Source: Tenacibaculum skagerrakense (GTDB taxonomy: Bacteria; Bacteroidota; Bacteroidia; Flavobacteriales; Flavobacteriaceae). Taken from it: 64,000 bases of DNA. The notes below the pieces were generated by a model, which saw only the letters and a list, made by a program, of their open reading frames with translations, had not been told where the DNA came from and did no database searches. Position numbers and translations under genes: made by a program. Location: assembly GCF_004345825.1 (NCBI RefSeq), contig NZ_SLXM01000001.1, forward strand, positions 744,001 through 808,000, read 5' to 3'. Positions 32,287 to 40,372 of the stretch are shown here, in pieces (position 1 is the stretch's first letter; every line of letters begins with the position of its first letter).

Positions 32287-32438
32287 TTTCTTTTAAAAAG
32301 ATAAGTTCGAGGTTCTTTTTTTTAACTTATAGGAGTTTTTTTAAGAATAAAAGTGTTCTTTTTTTACCTTTTTGTTCTTTTTTTTTTACTTAGAGTAGGA
32401 AAGATAAATTAATATTAAATTTTGTCGATATTTGTGAT

Positions 32439-35252
32439 ATGTCTAAAAAGCTACTATTACTTATCATTTTAATGATGAGTAACCCCCTAAAATCTCAAGT
32501 AAAAGAGTTACCTAATCAACCAACCATAGAAACTCTTTGCGACCAAATGCTTAGTGATTCGAATTCTGTAAGTTTCGCTAAAACGTATGAGAGAGCCCAT
32601 AAATTGCTTACTTCAATTAAAAAAGAAAAAGAGTTTCTTCATCAAGAGGTAGTAGATAAGGTAAAAAGTAAATCGTATTTAAGCATCATGAGTTATCATG
32701 TGTTAAATCACAATGTAGACTCTGTTAATCACTATCAAAATTTAATTAAAAATATAAGCCATAATTTTTCTGTTTTAGGAAAAAGTGAAATGTACATAGC
32801 AAAGGCACACATTCAACAGGAAGATTACTACAAAGCGCTTAAAAGTTTTTATAAAGCAATAGAACTGTTTAAAAAGAATAATGATATCGAAAGCCAGATA
32901 GAGAGCTATGTAGCTATTGGGAGGTTTTATAGAAAAATAAATAGTATTGATTTATCAACAGAAATAGATTCGGTTTTAATGAATACTTATTTACATAAAT
33001 CGAATGATAATTATTACGATAAAAAAATATATATAAATCACGCATCTCATCTTGCGTCTCTAGGGTTAGAAAGACAAGCTGTTGGGGTTCTTCAAACTAT
33101 TAATCCAGAGTCATTAAAAAGCAATGCTGAAAGAAGGTACTATTACAAAGAACTGTACCCAATATTTACAAGAAATGATCAATTAGATTCCGCTAGGAAA
33201 TACATTAATAAAGCTTATGAGGATCCGATTTTTAAATTACCATGTGATGATGTAAATAAAAATATAGGTTTATCATTTCTGTCTTTTAAACAAAAAAAAT
33301 ACCAAGAAGCTCTACAATACATAGATGTTATTAAAGAAAGTAAGTTTTTGGATAGAGTTGAAGGATATACAAAGCTTAAAATGTATCGAGTAGAATATCA
33401 ATCACATAAAATACTCGGAAATTATAAAAAATCGCTTTCGGCTTATGAAAATTACTTTAAAGTAATGAATGCTCTTAAGAGTTTTCATATCAATGCCAGA
33501 GCATCTATTTTGAATTTTAAGTTACATTATGATGATAAAATAATGGAACTCAAAGAAATTAATAGAGTAAATGATTTGTTCCTGCAACAGCGTAAGAAGT
33601 TCTATATTTTATATACTTTTTTAATTACGTTTTCAGTGTTGGCATTCTTGTTTTTTATTTTTCATTCTAAAAGAAAGAAAGAACGTTTACTGCTATTTTA
33701 TGAATATGAAAAAATAAAAGCAGTAACAGATTATAAAAATAGATTTATTGAAAATCTTTCTCATGAAATTAGTACACCAATTACCATAATTATTGGATAT
33801 CTGAGACTTATTGGTAATAATCCAATGGATTATTCAAAAGTATTAAAGTACACCAACTTAGCTAAGAGAAGTACAGAAAATATAGCTAATTCCTTGACAA
33901 ATTTCTTAACGCTTTCTAAGTTAGAAAAAGAACATTTAAATCATAAAACATTAGCATTACCATTAGGAAAGTTTATCGAAGAATGTGTAATGTCATTTCA
34001 AGGCGTAGCTGAAATAAAAAACATCTCTTTGTTTTACAAATCTAATATTAATTTGATAGAGGAACTGGATTATGATTATGATAGCTTGAAGAAAATTATA
34101 AACAATTTGGTTTCAAATGCAATTAAATACACACCGCCACAAAAAACTATTTATTTTACAGCAGAACTTTTAGAAAATGAGCTGAAAGTAACGGTACAAG
34201 ATGAAGGTATTGGGATTGACAAAAAAGAGCAAGAACTTATTTTTGATCGATTTTATCAATCAAAGCAAAATCAAATTTACGGGGGGGTTGGTATTGGTCT
34301 GTCACTTGTTAATGAGTTAATTTCTAAGCTAAACGGTGCTATTTCCTTACAAAGCGAAAAAGGAGAAGGAAGCGTGTTTAAAGTTCAATTGCCAGTTGAA
34401 TTAAATGAGTATTCTAAGTATCTACATCAAAACGATTTTACATTTAAAAACATTACAAATCAAACTCAAATAAATGTTGAAGAACCTGATGATGCGCCAT
34501 CAATTTTAGTAGTTGATGATAACATTGAAATTATTAATTATATCAATGAGTTATTATCGCCAAACTTTAATTGCACATTTGCTTTTGATGGAGTGGAAGC
34601 CTTGAATAAAATTCTTGAGTTGCATTTTGATATTATTTTATGTGATTTAAGAATCCCGATTTTAAATGGTTATGAACTTAAAGCAGAGCTGAATAAAAAT
34701 GAGAGAACTCGAAATATTCCTTATTTACTAATGACAACCTCTATGAAAGAGTTTGCTGAAGGAAAACAAAGCGCTTTAGGTATTAAAGATTATTTAGTTA
34801 AGCCTTTTAAAGATACTGAGTTACTAACCCGAATTAACTTTTTAATAGAAAAAGAACAATACCAAAAGCAATTACAAACGATAAACAATAGTGCTATTAA
34901 TTATCACGGAGCCTATGCAGATTTAATGAAGAAAGTAAATGCAATTGTTATTGAAAATATTAATGATAAAGATTTTAGTGTTAATAAGCTTGCACAACTT
35001 TGTGGGTATAGTCACAAACAATTCTCTCAAATTATAAAAGAAAAATCTGGATTATCTCCTGTAAAACTTATTCTCGAAATACGATTATTAATGGCGTATG
35101 ATTTAGTTATTAATAATACATATCAATCCATTAACGAGGTAATTTTTGCGGTCGGATTGAACAGCAGATCTTATTTCAACAAAGTTTTCACCAATAGATT
35201 TGGAGTGAAACCAGGAAAACTAGCTAAGAAAATTAAAGTTGATGAGTTGTAA
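32439..35252 (+). CDS. Hybrid two-component sensor/regulator with AraC output domain
   Basis: A 937-residue one-protein signalling system. It has a signal peptide (~1-19), a periplasmic helical TPR-like sensor region (~30-380) and one membrane helix (~387-408). The histidine kinase has H-box ENLSHEISTPITIIIGYLRL (His442), N box NNLVSNAIKYTP and G boxes DEGIGIDKKEQ and GGVGIGLSLV. The receiver domain (~688-805) has phospho-acceptor Asp736 in LCDLRIP and Lys in LVKPF. An AraC-type DNA-binding domain occupies ~835-935 (FSVNKLAQLCGYSHKQFSQ). It resembles polysaccharide-responsive HTCS regulators, but has TPRs instead of a propeller and no adjacent SusCD locus. Seven consecutive G lie in the ATP-binding region. 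Confidence 0.93.
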   Translation: MSKKLLLLIILMMSNPLKSQVKELPNQPTIETLCDQMLSDSNSVSFAKTYERAHKLLTSIKKEKEFLHQEVVDKVKSKSYLSIMSYHVLNHNVDSVNHYQNLIKNISHNFSVLGKSEMYIAKAHIQQEDYYKALKSFYKAIELFKKNNDIESQIESYVAIGRFYRKINSIDLSTEIDSVLMNTYLHKSNDNYYDKKIYINHASHLASLGLERQAVGVLQTINPESLKSNAERRYYYKELYPIFTRNDQLDSARKYINKAYEDPIFKLPCDDVNKNIGLSFLSFKQKKYQEALQYIDVIKESKFLDRVEGYTKLKMYRVEYQSHKILGNYKKSLSAYENYFKVMNALKSFHINARASILNFKLHYDDKIMELKEINRVNDLFLQQRKKFYILYTFLITFSVLAFLFFIFHSKRKKERLLLFYEYEKIKAVTDYKNRFIENLSHEISTPITIIIGYLRLIGNNPMDYSKVLKYTNLAKRSTENIANSLTNFLTLSKLEKEHLNHKTLALPLGKFIEECVMSFQGVAEIKNISLFYKSNINLIEELDYDYDSLKKIINNLVSNAIKYTPPQKTIYFTAELLENELKVTVQDEGIGIDKKEQELIFDRFYQSKQNQIYGGVGIGLSLVNELISKLNGAISLQSEKGEGSVFKVQLPVELNEYSKYLHQNDFTFKNITNQTQINVEEPDDAPSILVVDDNIEIINYINELLSPNFNCTFAFDGVEALNKILELHFDIILCDLRIPILNGYELKAELNKNERTRNIPYLLMTTSMKEFAEGKQSALGIKDYLVKPFKDTELLTRINFLIEKEQYQKQLQTINNSAINYHGAYADLMKKVNAIVIENINDKDFSVNKLAQLCGYSHKQFSQIIKEKSGLSPVKLILEIRLLMAYDLVINNTYQSINEVIFAVGLNSRSYFNKVFTNRFGVKPGKLAKKIKVDEL

Positions 35253-35271
35253 TGGTTTAACTTTTATGTTT

Positions 35272-35814
35272 TTAAGAGAAAAAAATTAGAAATAGTATTG
35301 GAATAATCATCCCTAAAACGGCTAGTTTCCAACCTCTTGCTTTAAATCCTTTTTTACCCATTGGAATCATTACTCCAGTAATGGCAATTACTAACATTGC
35401 AACTCCAAAAATATCTGAATACCAAACCCAAAAGTTATTAGTGGATTTATGTAGGTACATCGAATGTCCTATAATAGGAACTTTTCTCTTAAATTCGATG
35501 ATTCCTTTTCCAGTAGTAGCATCAGCATCAAAAATAGCATTGCCTTTAAAGTAAACTCTTAATTTTCCTTCTCTAACTCGATGCCCGTCGTATTTTCCAA
35601 CGTCTTCAGTTTTACTAATAATATATTCTTTTGTAAGTTCTTTTGTGTCTTCTGGAATTTGAAGTTCAAAAGGTTTACTATCGTAAACATAATTCATTGG
35701 ATACCAATCTTGTCTATGGTTTAATATAATTCCAGAAAAGGAAAAAGCAATTATAAGCCCTAAGTAAAAGTAAGCAATGTCTCTGTGTAATCCTCTGTTG
35801 GTTAATTTCTTCAT
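35272..35814 (-). CDS. PepSY-associated transmembrane protein
   Basis: A 180-residue inner-membrane protein of the PepSY-TM type. N-terminal helix DIAYFYLGLIIAFSFSGIILNHR (~9-31), a periplasmic PepSY-like region (~40-115, ending in GKGIIEFKRKVPIIGHSMYLHKS), and two more helices (~128-150, 162-178). Such proteins are commonly linked to siderophore or haem iron reduction and uptake. The promoter contains a perfect palindromic operator (35840-35856), which fits metal-regulated expression. It stands alone. Confidence 0.85.
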   Translation of the reverse strand: MKKLTNRGLHRDIAYFYLGLIIAFSFSGIILNHRQDWYPMNYVYDSKPFELQIPEDTKELTKEYIISKTEDVGKYDGHRVREGKLRVYFKGNAIFDADATTGKGIIEFKRKVPIIGHSMYLHKSTNNFWVWYSDIFGVAMLVIAITGVMIPMGKKGFKARGWKLAVLGMIIPILFLIFFS

Positions 35815-35835
35815 CTAAATTAAGTTTACAGGAAA

Positions 35836-35865
35836 CAAATTTAGAATTATTCTAAATAAATCAAA
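35836..35865 (-). promoter_or_regulatory. PepSY promoter with palindromic operator in the spacer
   Basis: On the minus strand the -33 TTTG (35862-35865) and the -7 TAAATTTG (35836-35843) are both exact and 18 bases apart. A perfect inverted repeat, TTTAGAAT (35840-35847) and ATTCTAAA (35849-35856) around one base, fills the spacer and overlaps the -7 element. A bound repressor would block RNA polymerase. Confidence 0.7.
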
Positions 35866-35965
35866 GGTTAATTATGATTTAATTATTTAGGTTAGAAAAC
35901 TTTGTTTTTAATAGTTTGTTAATCAGTTTATAAGGGTTTTGTTTCTTTTCAGATTAAACGATACT

Positions 35966-35999
35966 ATAAAAAAAGAGGCCTAAAACTAAGACCTCTTTT
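35966..35999 (-). terminator. Terminator of the large zinc protease gene
   Basis: The arms AAAAGAGG (35971-35978) and CCTCTTTT (35992-35999) pair, and on the minus strand run into a T-tract, 24 bases after the protease stop. Confidence 0.82.
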
Positions 36000-36023
36000 G
36001 ATGTTTTAACCGTAAAGTTACTT

Positions 36024-38537
36024 TTATTTAGGATCTAATATGTCATCAATTCTATCTATTGCATCTTGAAAATGATAACGAGTAATTGTATTTCTAGCTG
36101 CAGCAATGTTTCTCTGAAGATCTCTCTTTAAGCGTTTTAATTCACCTCTCACAACTGGTTTAATATCCGATTGACTAAGGTTTACAGCTGTTTGCTTAAA
36201 ATAACCACCATTATTAGTTCCGCGTTGATCTTTCGCTTTGTTTAATAAGAAATCCATACGGTCTAAATAAGCTCTTTGTAAATTTCTTTTATACGTATCT
36301 ACAGATTTATTTGACGTGTATAATTCTTCCCAAACGCCTCTTCGTAAATCGTTCATCATCTCTAACAACGTATACGCTTTATTTCCATTTAAAGTTTCGT
36401 TTTCTACCAAACGAACCATTCTTCCAGGTTTTAAAATACGATTTAACGTACGAACTTGTAGGCCACGAATTCTTTCAGCAAAACCAGAAAACTGAGTTTT
36501 ATCAAAAATGTTTTTGTCGATTAACCAATTCGGCGTTGAAAACAATTCTTTATTCACAAAACGTAAGGCATTTTTCTGATGTGATTTAGAAACAGGAGTA
36601 TACACTGCGCCATCTTGTCCAGCTGCTTTGTAATATTCGTAAACACCACCAATGTTTGAGCTAACATGTCCCATATATCTATTGAACTGTCCTAAAAGTT
36701 GCTCGTACATCGTATTCAATTCTTCATAAGATTCACCTTCTTCAGAAGTCCACTCTTCTAGTCTTGGTAAAATGCGTTTCAGGTTTTTAATACCATAATC
36801 ACTTGCTTTAATTGCATCATCACCTAAATCCTCAGTTTGAGAACTTGGATCAATAATATTTCCTGCTTGTTGATGTCCAAATCGATACATTGGATCACCC
36901 GCTTTATCCGTAATCCATTTATTTAAAACTGGCTTTTCTTCCTTTGCATCTTTATCTAGTATCGGTCTGTAACCCCAGTTTATTGCGTACTTGTCATACG
37001 GACCAATATTTGGCATTAAAGCAACACCTTGATCTTGAGGTTGAGCAACATAGTTGAAACGAGCATAATCCATAATAGAAGGTGCCGTTCCAAATTTTTT
37101 AGTAAATGTTGCAGAGCGTAATGAATCTACAGGATAAGCAACAGAACTTCCCATGTTATGTGGTAATCCTAATGTATGACCAACTTCATGAGCAGAAACA
37201 AAACGAATTAAGCGTCCCATAATTTCATCCTTGAATTGATTTGAACGAGCTTCTGGATTGATAGCCGCTGTTTGGATGAAATACCAGTTGTGTAACAATG
37301 TCATTACGTTGTGATACCAGTTGATATCTGATTCTAAAATTTCACCAGACCTAGGATCACTTACGTGAGGTCCGTTAGCATTTGGAATCGGTGAAGCTAA
37401 ATATCTAACTACAGAATATCTTACATCTTCAGGACTCCAATCTGGATCTTCTTCCTTAGTAGGCGGATCTTTAGCTAAAATAGCGTTCTTAAAACCAGCT
37501 GCTTCAAAGGCAACTTGCCAGTCTTCTATTCCTTGTTTTATGTACTTACGCCATACTTCAGGAGTCGCTCTGTCGATATAGTAAACAATTGGTTTTTTAG
37601 GTTCAACTAATTCTCCACGTTTAAATTTTTCAATGTCTTCATCTTTAACTTCTAATCTCCAACGATCTAAATATGTTAACGATTTACTTTTTTGAGCATC
37701 TAAGCCATAATCGGTTTGAGACCTAGCAAACCAACCTACACGTTGATCAAAATACCTACGCTTCATTGGCTTTTCAGGTAATAAAATCATTGAGTTGCTT
37801 AACTCTAAAGAAATAGACCCAACACTTCTGTTTGAAGGCGGCTCGTTTGATAAATATGTTTTTACATGACGAATTTCAATGTTCTTTGGGTAACTACTAA
37901 TACGCTCAATATAAGAACGGTCTTTATCCATTCTAGTAACTTTATATTGTTTTCTTCTGAATTGAGGAAAGCCAATCGCTTGTACATCTTTGTCAAATAA
38001 AGGAGTAGCATCTATTACTGTTGCTGTAGAATCTTTACTAAAAGCTTTTATAGGAAAAGAAAATAAAATTGGCTCAAAGTTAGAATTTACCACAGCTTCA
38101 TGTACTGGTAATATACTATCCGCTACAACAGAATGAGAAACGACACGTAACAAAATTTGCTTATGTTTCTTTTGCCATCTTAATACTTGTGTGTTTTGTT
38201 TACCTCCACCAAAACCAATACCGTTAGCTGTTTTAGCGATTCTAGTAACCATTAGCATTTCTTTTCCAAGCAATGAGTCTGGAATTTCAAAAAGATAATT
38301 TTGATCTTTTGAATGTACTTTAAAAAGACCTTCGTCGGTAGTGTGCTTTTTGGTAACTACTTTTTCATAAGGTTGTATAGCACCTTTTTCAGGTTTTTCT
38401 TTTGGTTTTTTAGCAGTAGCTTCTTTACTGCTTTTTGCGTCCTTTTTGCTTCTTTTTTTTCTTTGAGCATCAATAGTTGATGATGTTCCAAAAACTAAAA
38501 TAAGAACAAAAATCTTAGTAATTAGTCTAATATTCAT
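36024..38537 (-). CDS. Secreted zinc metalloprotease, DUF5117/DUF5118 type
   Basis: An 837-residue exported protein with a signal peptide (ending IDAQ, ~25) and then a Lys-rich linker. The N-terminal part (~55-330) includes the DUF5118/DUF5117 region (LLGKEMLMVTRIAKTANGIG, YYIDRATPEVWRKYIKQGIE). The catalytic motif HEVGHTLGLPHNMG is a metzincin-like HExxHxxGxxH, and SIMDYARFNY downstream fits the Met-turn. The C-terminal ~250 residues are helical. This family is abundant in Bacteroidota and probably acts at or outside the outer membrane; substrates are unknown. It stands alone with its own terminator. Confidence 0.92.
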   Translation of the reverse strand: MNIRLITKIFVLILVFGTSSTIDAQRKKRSKKDAKSSKEATAKKPKEKPEKGAIQPYEKVVTKKHTTDEGLFKVHSKDQNYLFEIPDSLLGKEMLMVTRIAKTANGIGFGGGKQNTQVLRWQKKHKQILLRVVSHSVVADSILPVHEAVVNSNFEPILFSFPIKAFSKDSTATVIDATPLFDKDVQAIGFPQFRRKQYKVTRMDKDRSYIERISSYPKNIEIRHVKTYLSNEPPSNRSVGSISLELSNSMILLPEKPMKRRYFDQRVGWFARSQTDYGLDAQKSKSLTYLDRWRLEVKDEDIEKFKRGELVEPKKPIVYYIDRATPEVWRKYIKQGIEDWQVAFEAAGFKNAILAKDPPTKEEDPDWSPEDVRYSVVRYLASPIPNANGPHVSDPRSGEILESDINWYHNVMTLLHNWYFIQTAAINPEARSNQFKDEIMGRLIRFVSAHEVGHTLGLPHNMGSSVAYPVDSLRSATFTKKFGTAPSIMDYARFNYVAQPQDQGVALMPNIGPYDKYAINWGYRPILDKDAKEEKPVLNKWITDKAGDPMYRFGHQQAGNIIDPSSQTEDLGDDAIKASDYGIKNLKRILPRLEEWTSEEGESYEELNTMYEQLLGQFNRYMGHVSSNIGGVYEYYKAAGQDGAVYTPVSKSHQKNALRFVNKELFSTPNWLIDKNIFDKTQFSGFAERIRGLQVRTLNRILKPGRMVRLVENETLNGNKAYTLLEMMNDLRRGVWEELYTSNKSVDTYKRNLQRAYLDRMDFLLNKAKDQRGTNNGGYFKQTAVNLSQSDIKPVVRGELKRLKRDLQRNIAAARNTITRYHFQDAIDRIDDILDPK

Positions 38538-38682
38538 TGTTAATTTCTTGAAAAATTTAATCGAAATTAATAAACGATAAATGATAAAATCTTAATTTAT
38601 TGTTAAAGCGATTGCATTATTGTTAATTAAAACAGAACAAAAAAGATTTTTTATTTTTAAACAATTATAAAGCCTCCGTTAG

Positions 38683-39435
38683 ATGAAAAAATATTTCTTG
38701 TTATCAGCAATAGTCATATGTTTGGGTTGTTTAGCTACAATTTCAGAAAAAGAAAAAGAAGAGACTACTACTCAAAGTCTAAAAGAAAAAGAATTCCCGC
38801 TGTTAAAACCGAATCGTTATAATGTTGCTTTTCTAATAATGGATGGTACTTACAATACAGAACTAACAGCTCCTTTTGATATTTTTCAGCACACTATTTT
38901 TAGAGAAGGAATAAAAGCTATGAACGTTTTTACAGTAGCTGATACTGATAAACCCATTACAACTTTTGAAGGAATGAGAATACTTCCTGATTTTAATTAT
39001 ACAAAAGACAGTTTGCCAAAGATTGACATTTTAGTGGTTCCTAGTGCAGAACATCATTTAGATTCCGATTTAGAGGACAAAGAATTAATTCAGTTTGTTC
39101 AAAGAGTAGATAAAGAAGCTCAATATGTAACCTCGCATTGTGATGGGGCATTTGTATTGGCAAAAGCGGGTGTTTTAAAAGGGATAGTTTCTACTACTTT
39201 TCCTTCCGATATTGATAAAATGCGAATAATGTTTCCTGAGTTAGATATTAGAAAGGAAGTAATATTTGTTCATGATGAAAAATACATAACTTCTGCTGGT
39301 GGAGCAAAATCTTTTGAAGCTGCACTTTACCTGTGTGAGTATTTATATGGAAAGGAAATCGCGCAATCTATAGCCGGAGGGCTAGTTATTGATTGGAATA
39401 AAGACAATGTTCCGCATTTAGTTGTACAAAAATAA
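38683..39435 (+). CDS. DJ-1/PfpI family lipoprotein
   Basis: A 250-residue protein with lipobox VICLGC (Cys16), so it is exported and lipid-anchored, unusual for a DJ-1/PfpI (class I glutamine amidotransferase-like) fold. Residues ~45-240 hold the domain. AFLIMDGTYNTELTAPFDIFQH begins the first strand, and the nucleophile-elbow cysteine is Cys153 in VTSHCDGAFVLAKAG. ITSAGGAKSFEAALYLCEYL matches the end of AraC-associated DJ-1 domains. The role is unknown; a periplasmic stress or sensing function is possible. It is convergent with the DUF3667 gene. Confidence 0.86.
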   Translation: MKKYFLLSAIVICLGCLATISEKEKEETTTQSLKEKEFPLLKPNRYNVAFLIMDGTYNTELTAPFDIFQHTIFREGIKAMNVFTVADTDKPITTFEGMRILPDFNYTKDSLPKIDILVVPSAEHHLDSDLEDKELIQFVQRVDKEAQYVTSHCDGAFVLAKAGVLKGIVSTTFPSDIDKMRIMFPELDIRKEVIFVHDEKYITSAGGAKSFEAALYLCEYLYGKEIAQSIAGGLVIDWNKDNVPHLVVQK

Positions 39436-39447
39436 TTCTTTAAGTGC

Positions 39448-40299
39448 TTAAGGATTAGTATACCCCGTTATTATTCCAATAATTAAAGAAAATAAACTAA
39501 TTACGATAACAATTACTGTGAATAATAGTGCCGAAATGATACAAAAACGTAAAAATTTCAGAATAATTTGTTTGGCATTAAGTTGGTATAGTTTTCCAAA
39601 AGCATATAAATAGAACATAATGAATGCGAGTGTACTAAACGGATATAATTTAGGAGTAGTAATCATTCCTAGAATAAAAAATATAATAGAAATATACATT
39701 GTAGTTCCTTGTAAATAAGAGTTGATAACTATGTGTTCACCGTAATTATTAGGCTTTCTAAATGTTAATTTACTAATCAGTGCATAAAAAGGAATAAACA
39801 AGAAAGAGATGATATTAAAATAGTTCACAAAAAATTTAAAATAAGTATCTCCGAATTTTAGAGCAATTTGAGCTTGCTTCTGTTCTCTTTTTAAATTTTC
39901 TAGTTCTTTTTCTGAAATATCTGTAAGTTTCGATAAATCTGCTGTTGCTTTTTCTTGAAGAGCTTCGTTTTGAGATTTGTTAAAACTATTGTTAGCTTCA
40001 ATAAACTCTTTAGAGAAAAAATTAAATATAATTAATGATAAAGCTGCACCTACAGCCAAATATGCAAATGGATTAACATACTTTTTTCGAGCTCCATTAA
40101 GATATCCTTTCAATACTTCATGAGGTTGTGTAAACATCTTTTTTAATGTGTTTACATACAAACTGTCCCATCCAAAGCTAGCTAAAAGCTCTTGAATCAG
40201 TATTCTAGTTGTTATTCTATCTTTAATAACCTTAGCACCACATTTTTCGCAGAATGAAGTGCGTTCTTCAAGAATGTTTCCGCAATTTTTACAAGTCAC
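39448..40299 (-). CDS. DUF3667 membrane protein with N-terminal zinc ribbon (GTG start)
   Basis: A 283-residue protein. Residues 1-25 form a zinc ribbon with two CxxC pairs (CKNCGN and CEKCGA). The DUF3667 signature AYLAVGAALSLIIFNFF follows, after PHEVLKGYLNGARKKYVNP. A charged coiled-coil stretch (~110-145) and four more hydrophobic helices complete it. The start is GTG 40299, because the first CxxC begins at residue 3 and no ATG is available upstream in frame. An exact -7 element, TATATTTG (40328-40335, minus strand), lies upstream. Function unknown. Confidence 0.82.
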   Translation of the reverse strand: MTCKNCGNILEERTSFCEKCGAKVIKDRITTRILIQELLASFGWDSLYVNTLKKMFTQPHEVLKGYLNGARKKYVNPFAYLAVGAALSLIIFNFFSKEFIEANNSFNKSQNEALQEKATADLSKLTDISEKELENLKREQKQAQIALKFGDTYFKFFVNYFNIISFLFIPFYALISKLTFRKPNNYGEHIVINSYLQGTTMYISIIFFILGMITTPKLYPFSTLAFIMFYLYAFGKLYQLNAKQIILKFLRFCIISALLFTVIVIVISLFSLIIGIITGYTNP

Positions 40300-40327
40300 T
40301 TTAAATAGAATTTTGGTTAATCTATTT

Positions 40328-40366
40328 CAAATATATATGAATTAGTTAATATTTGCTGTATTTTTG
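40328..40366. promoter_or_regulatory. Divergent -7 elements between the DUF3667 and YgiQ genes
   Basis: The minus strand has TATATTTG (40328-40335) toward DUF3667. The plus strand has TATTTTTG (40359-40366) toward ygiQ. Both match TAnnTTTG exactly. The second ends 6 bases before the ygiQ ATG at 40373, so that mRNA is probably leaderless. Confidence 0.55.
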
Positions 40367-40372
40367 CAGCAT

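Larger units (their letters stand above)
32018..32438. other. 421-base intergenic region with two hairpins and possible small-RNA or mini-gene signals
   Basis: The longest gene-free stretch of the window. It holds two perfect hairpins (32022-32048 and 32114-32137), both followed by T-tracts on the minus strand only. It also holds a possible minus-strand promoter (32252-32286) with a 21-codon ORF (32159-32224), and T-rich tracts at 32310-32390 before the hybrid kinase gene. No tRNA, rRNA or known riboswitch is recognisable. Confidence 0.6.
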
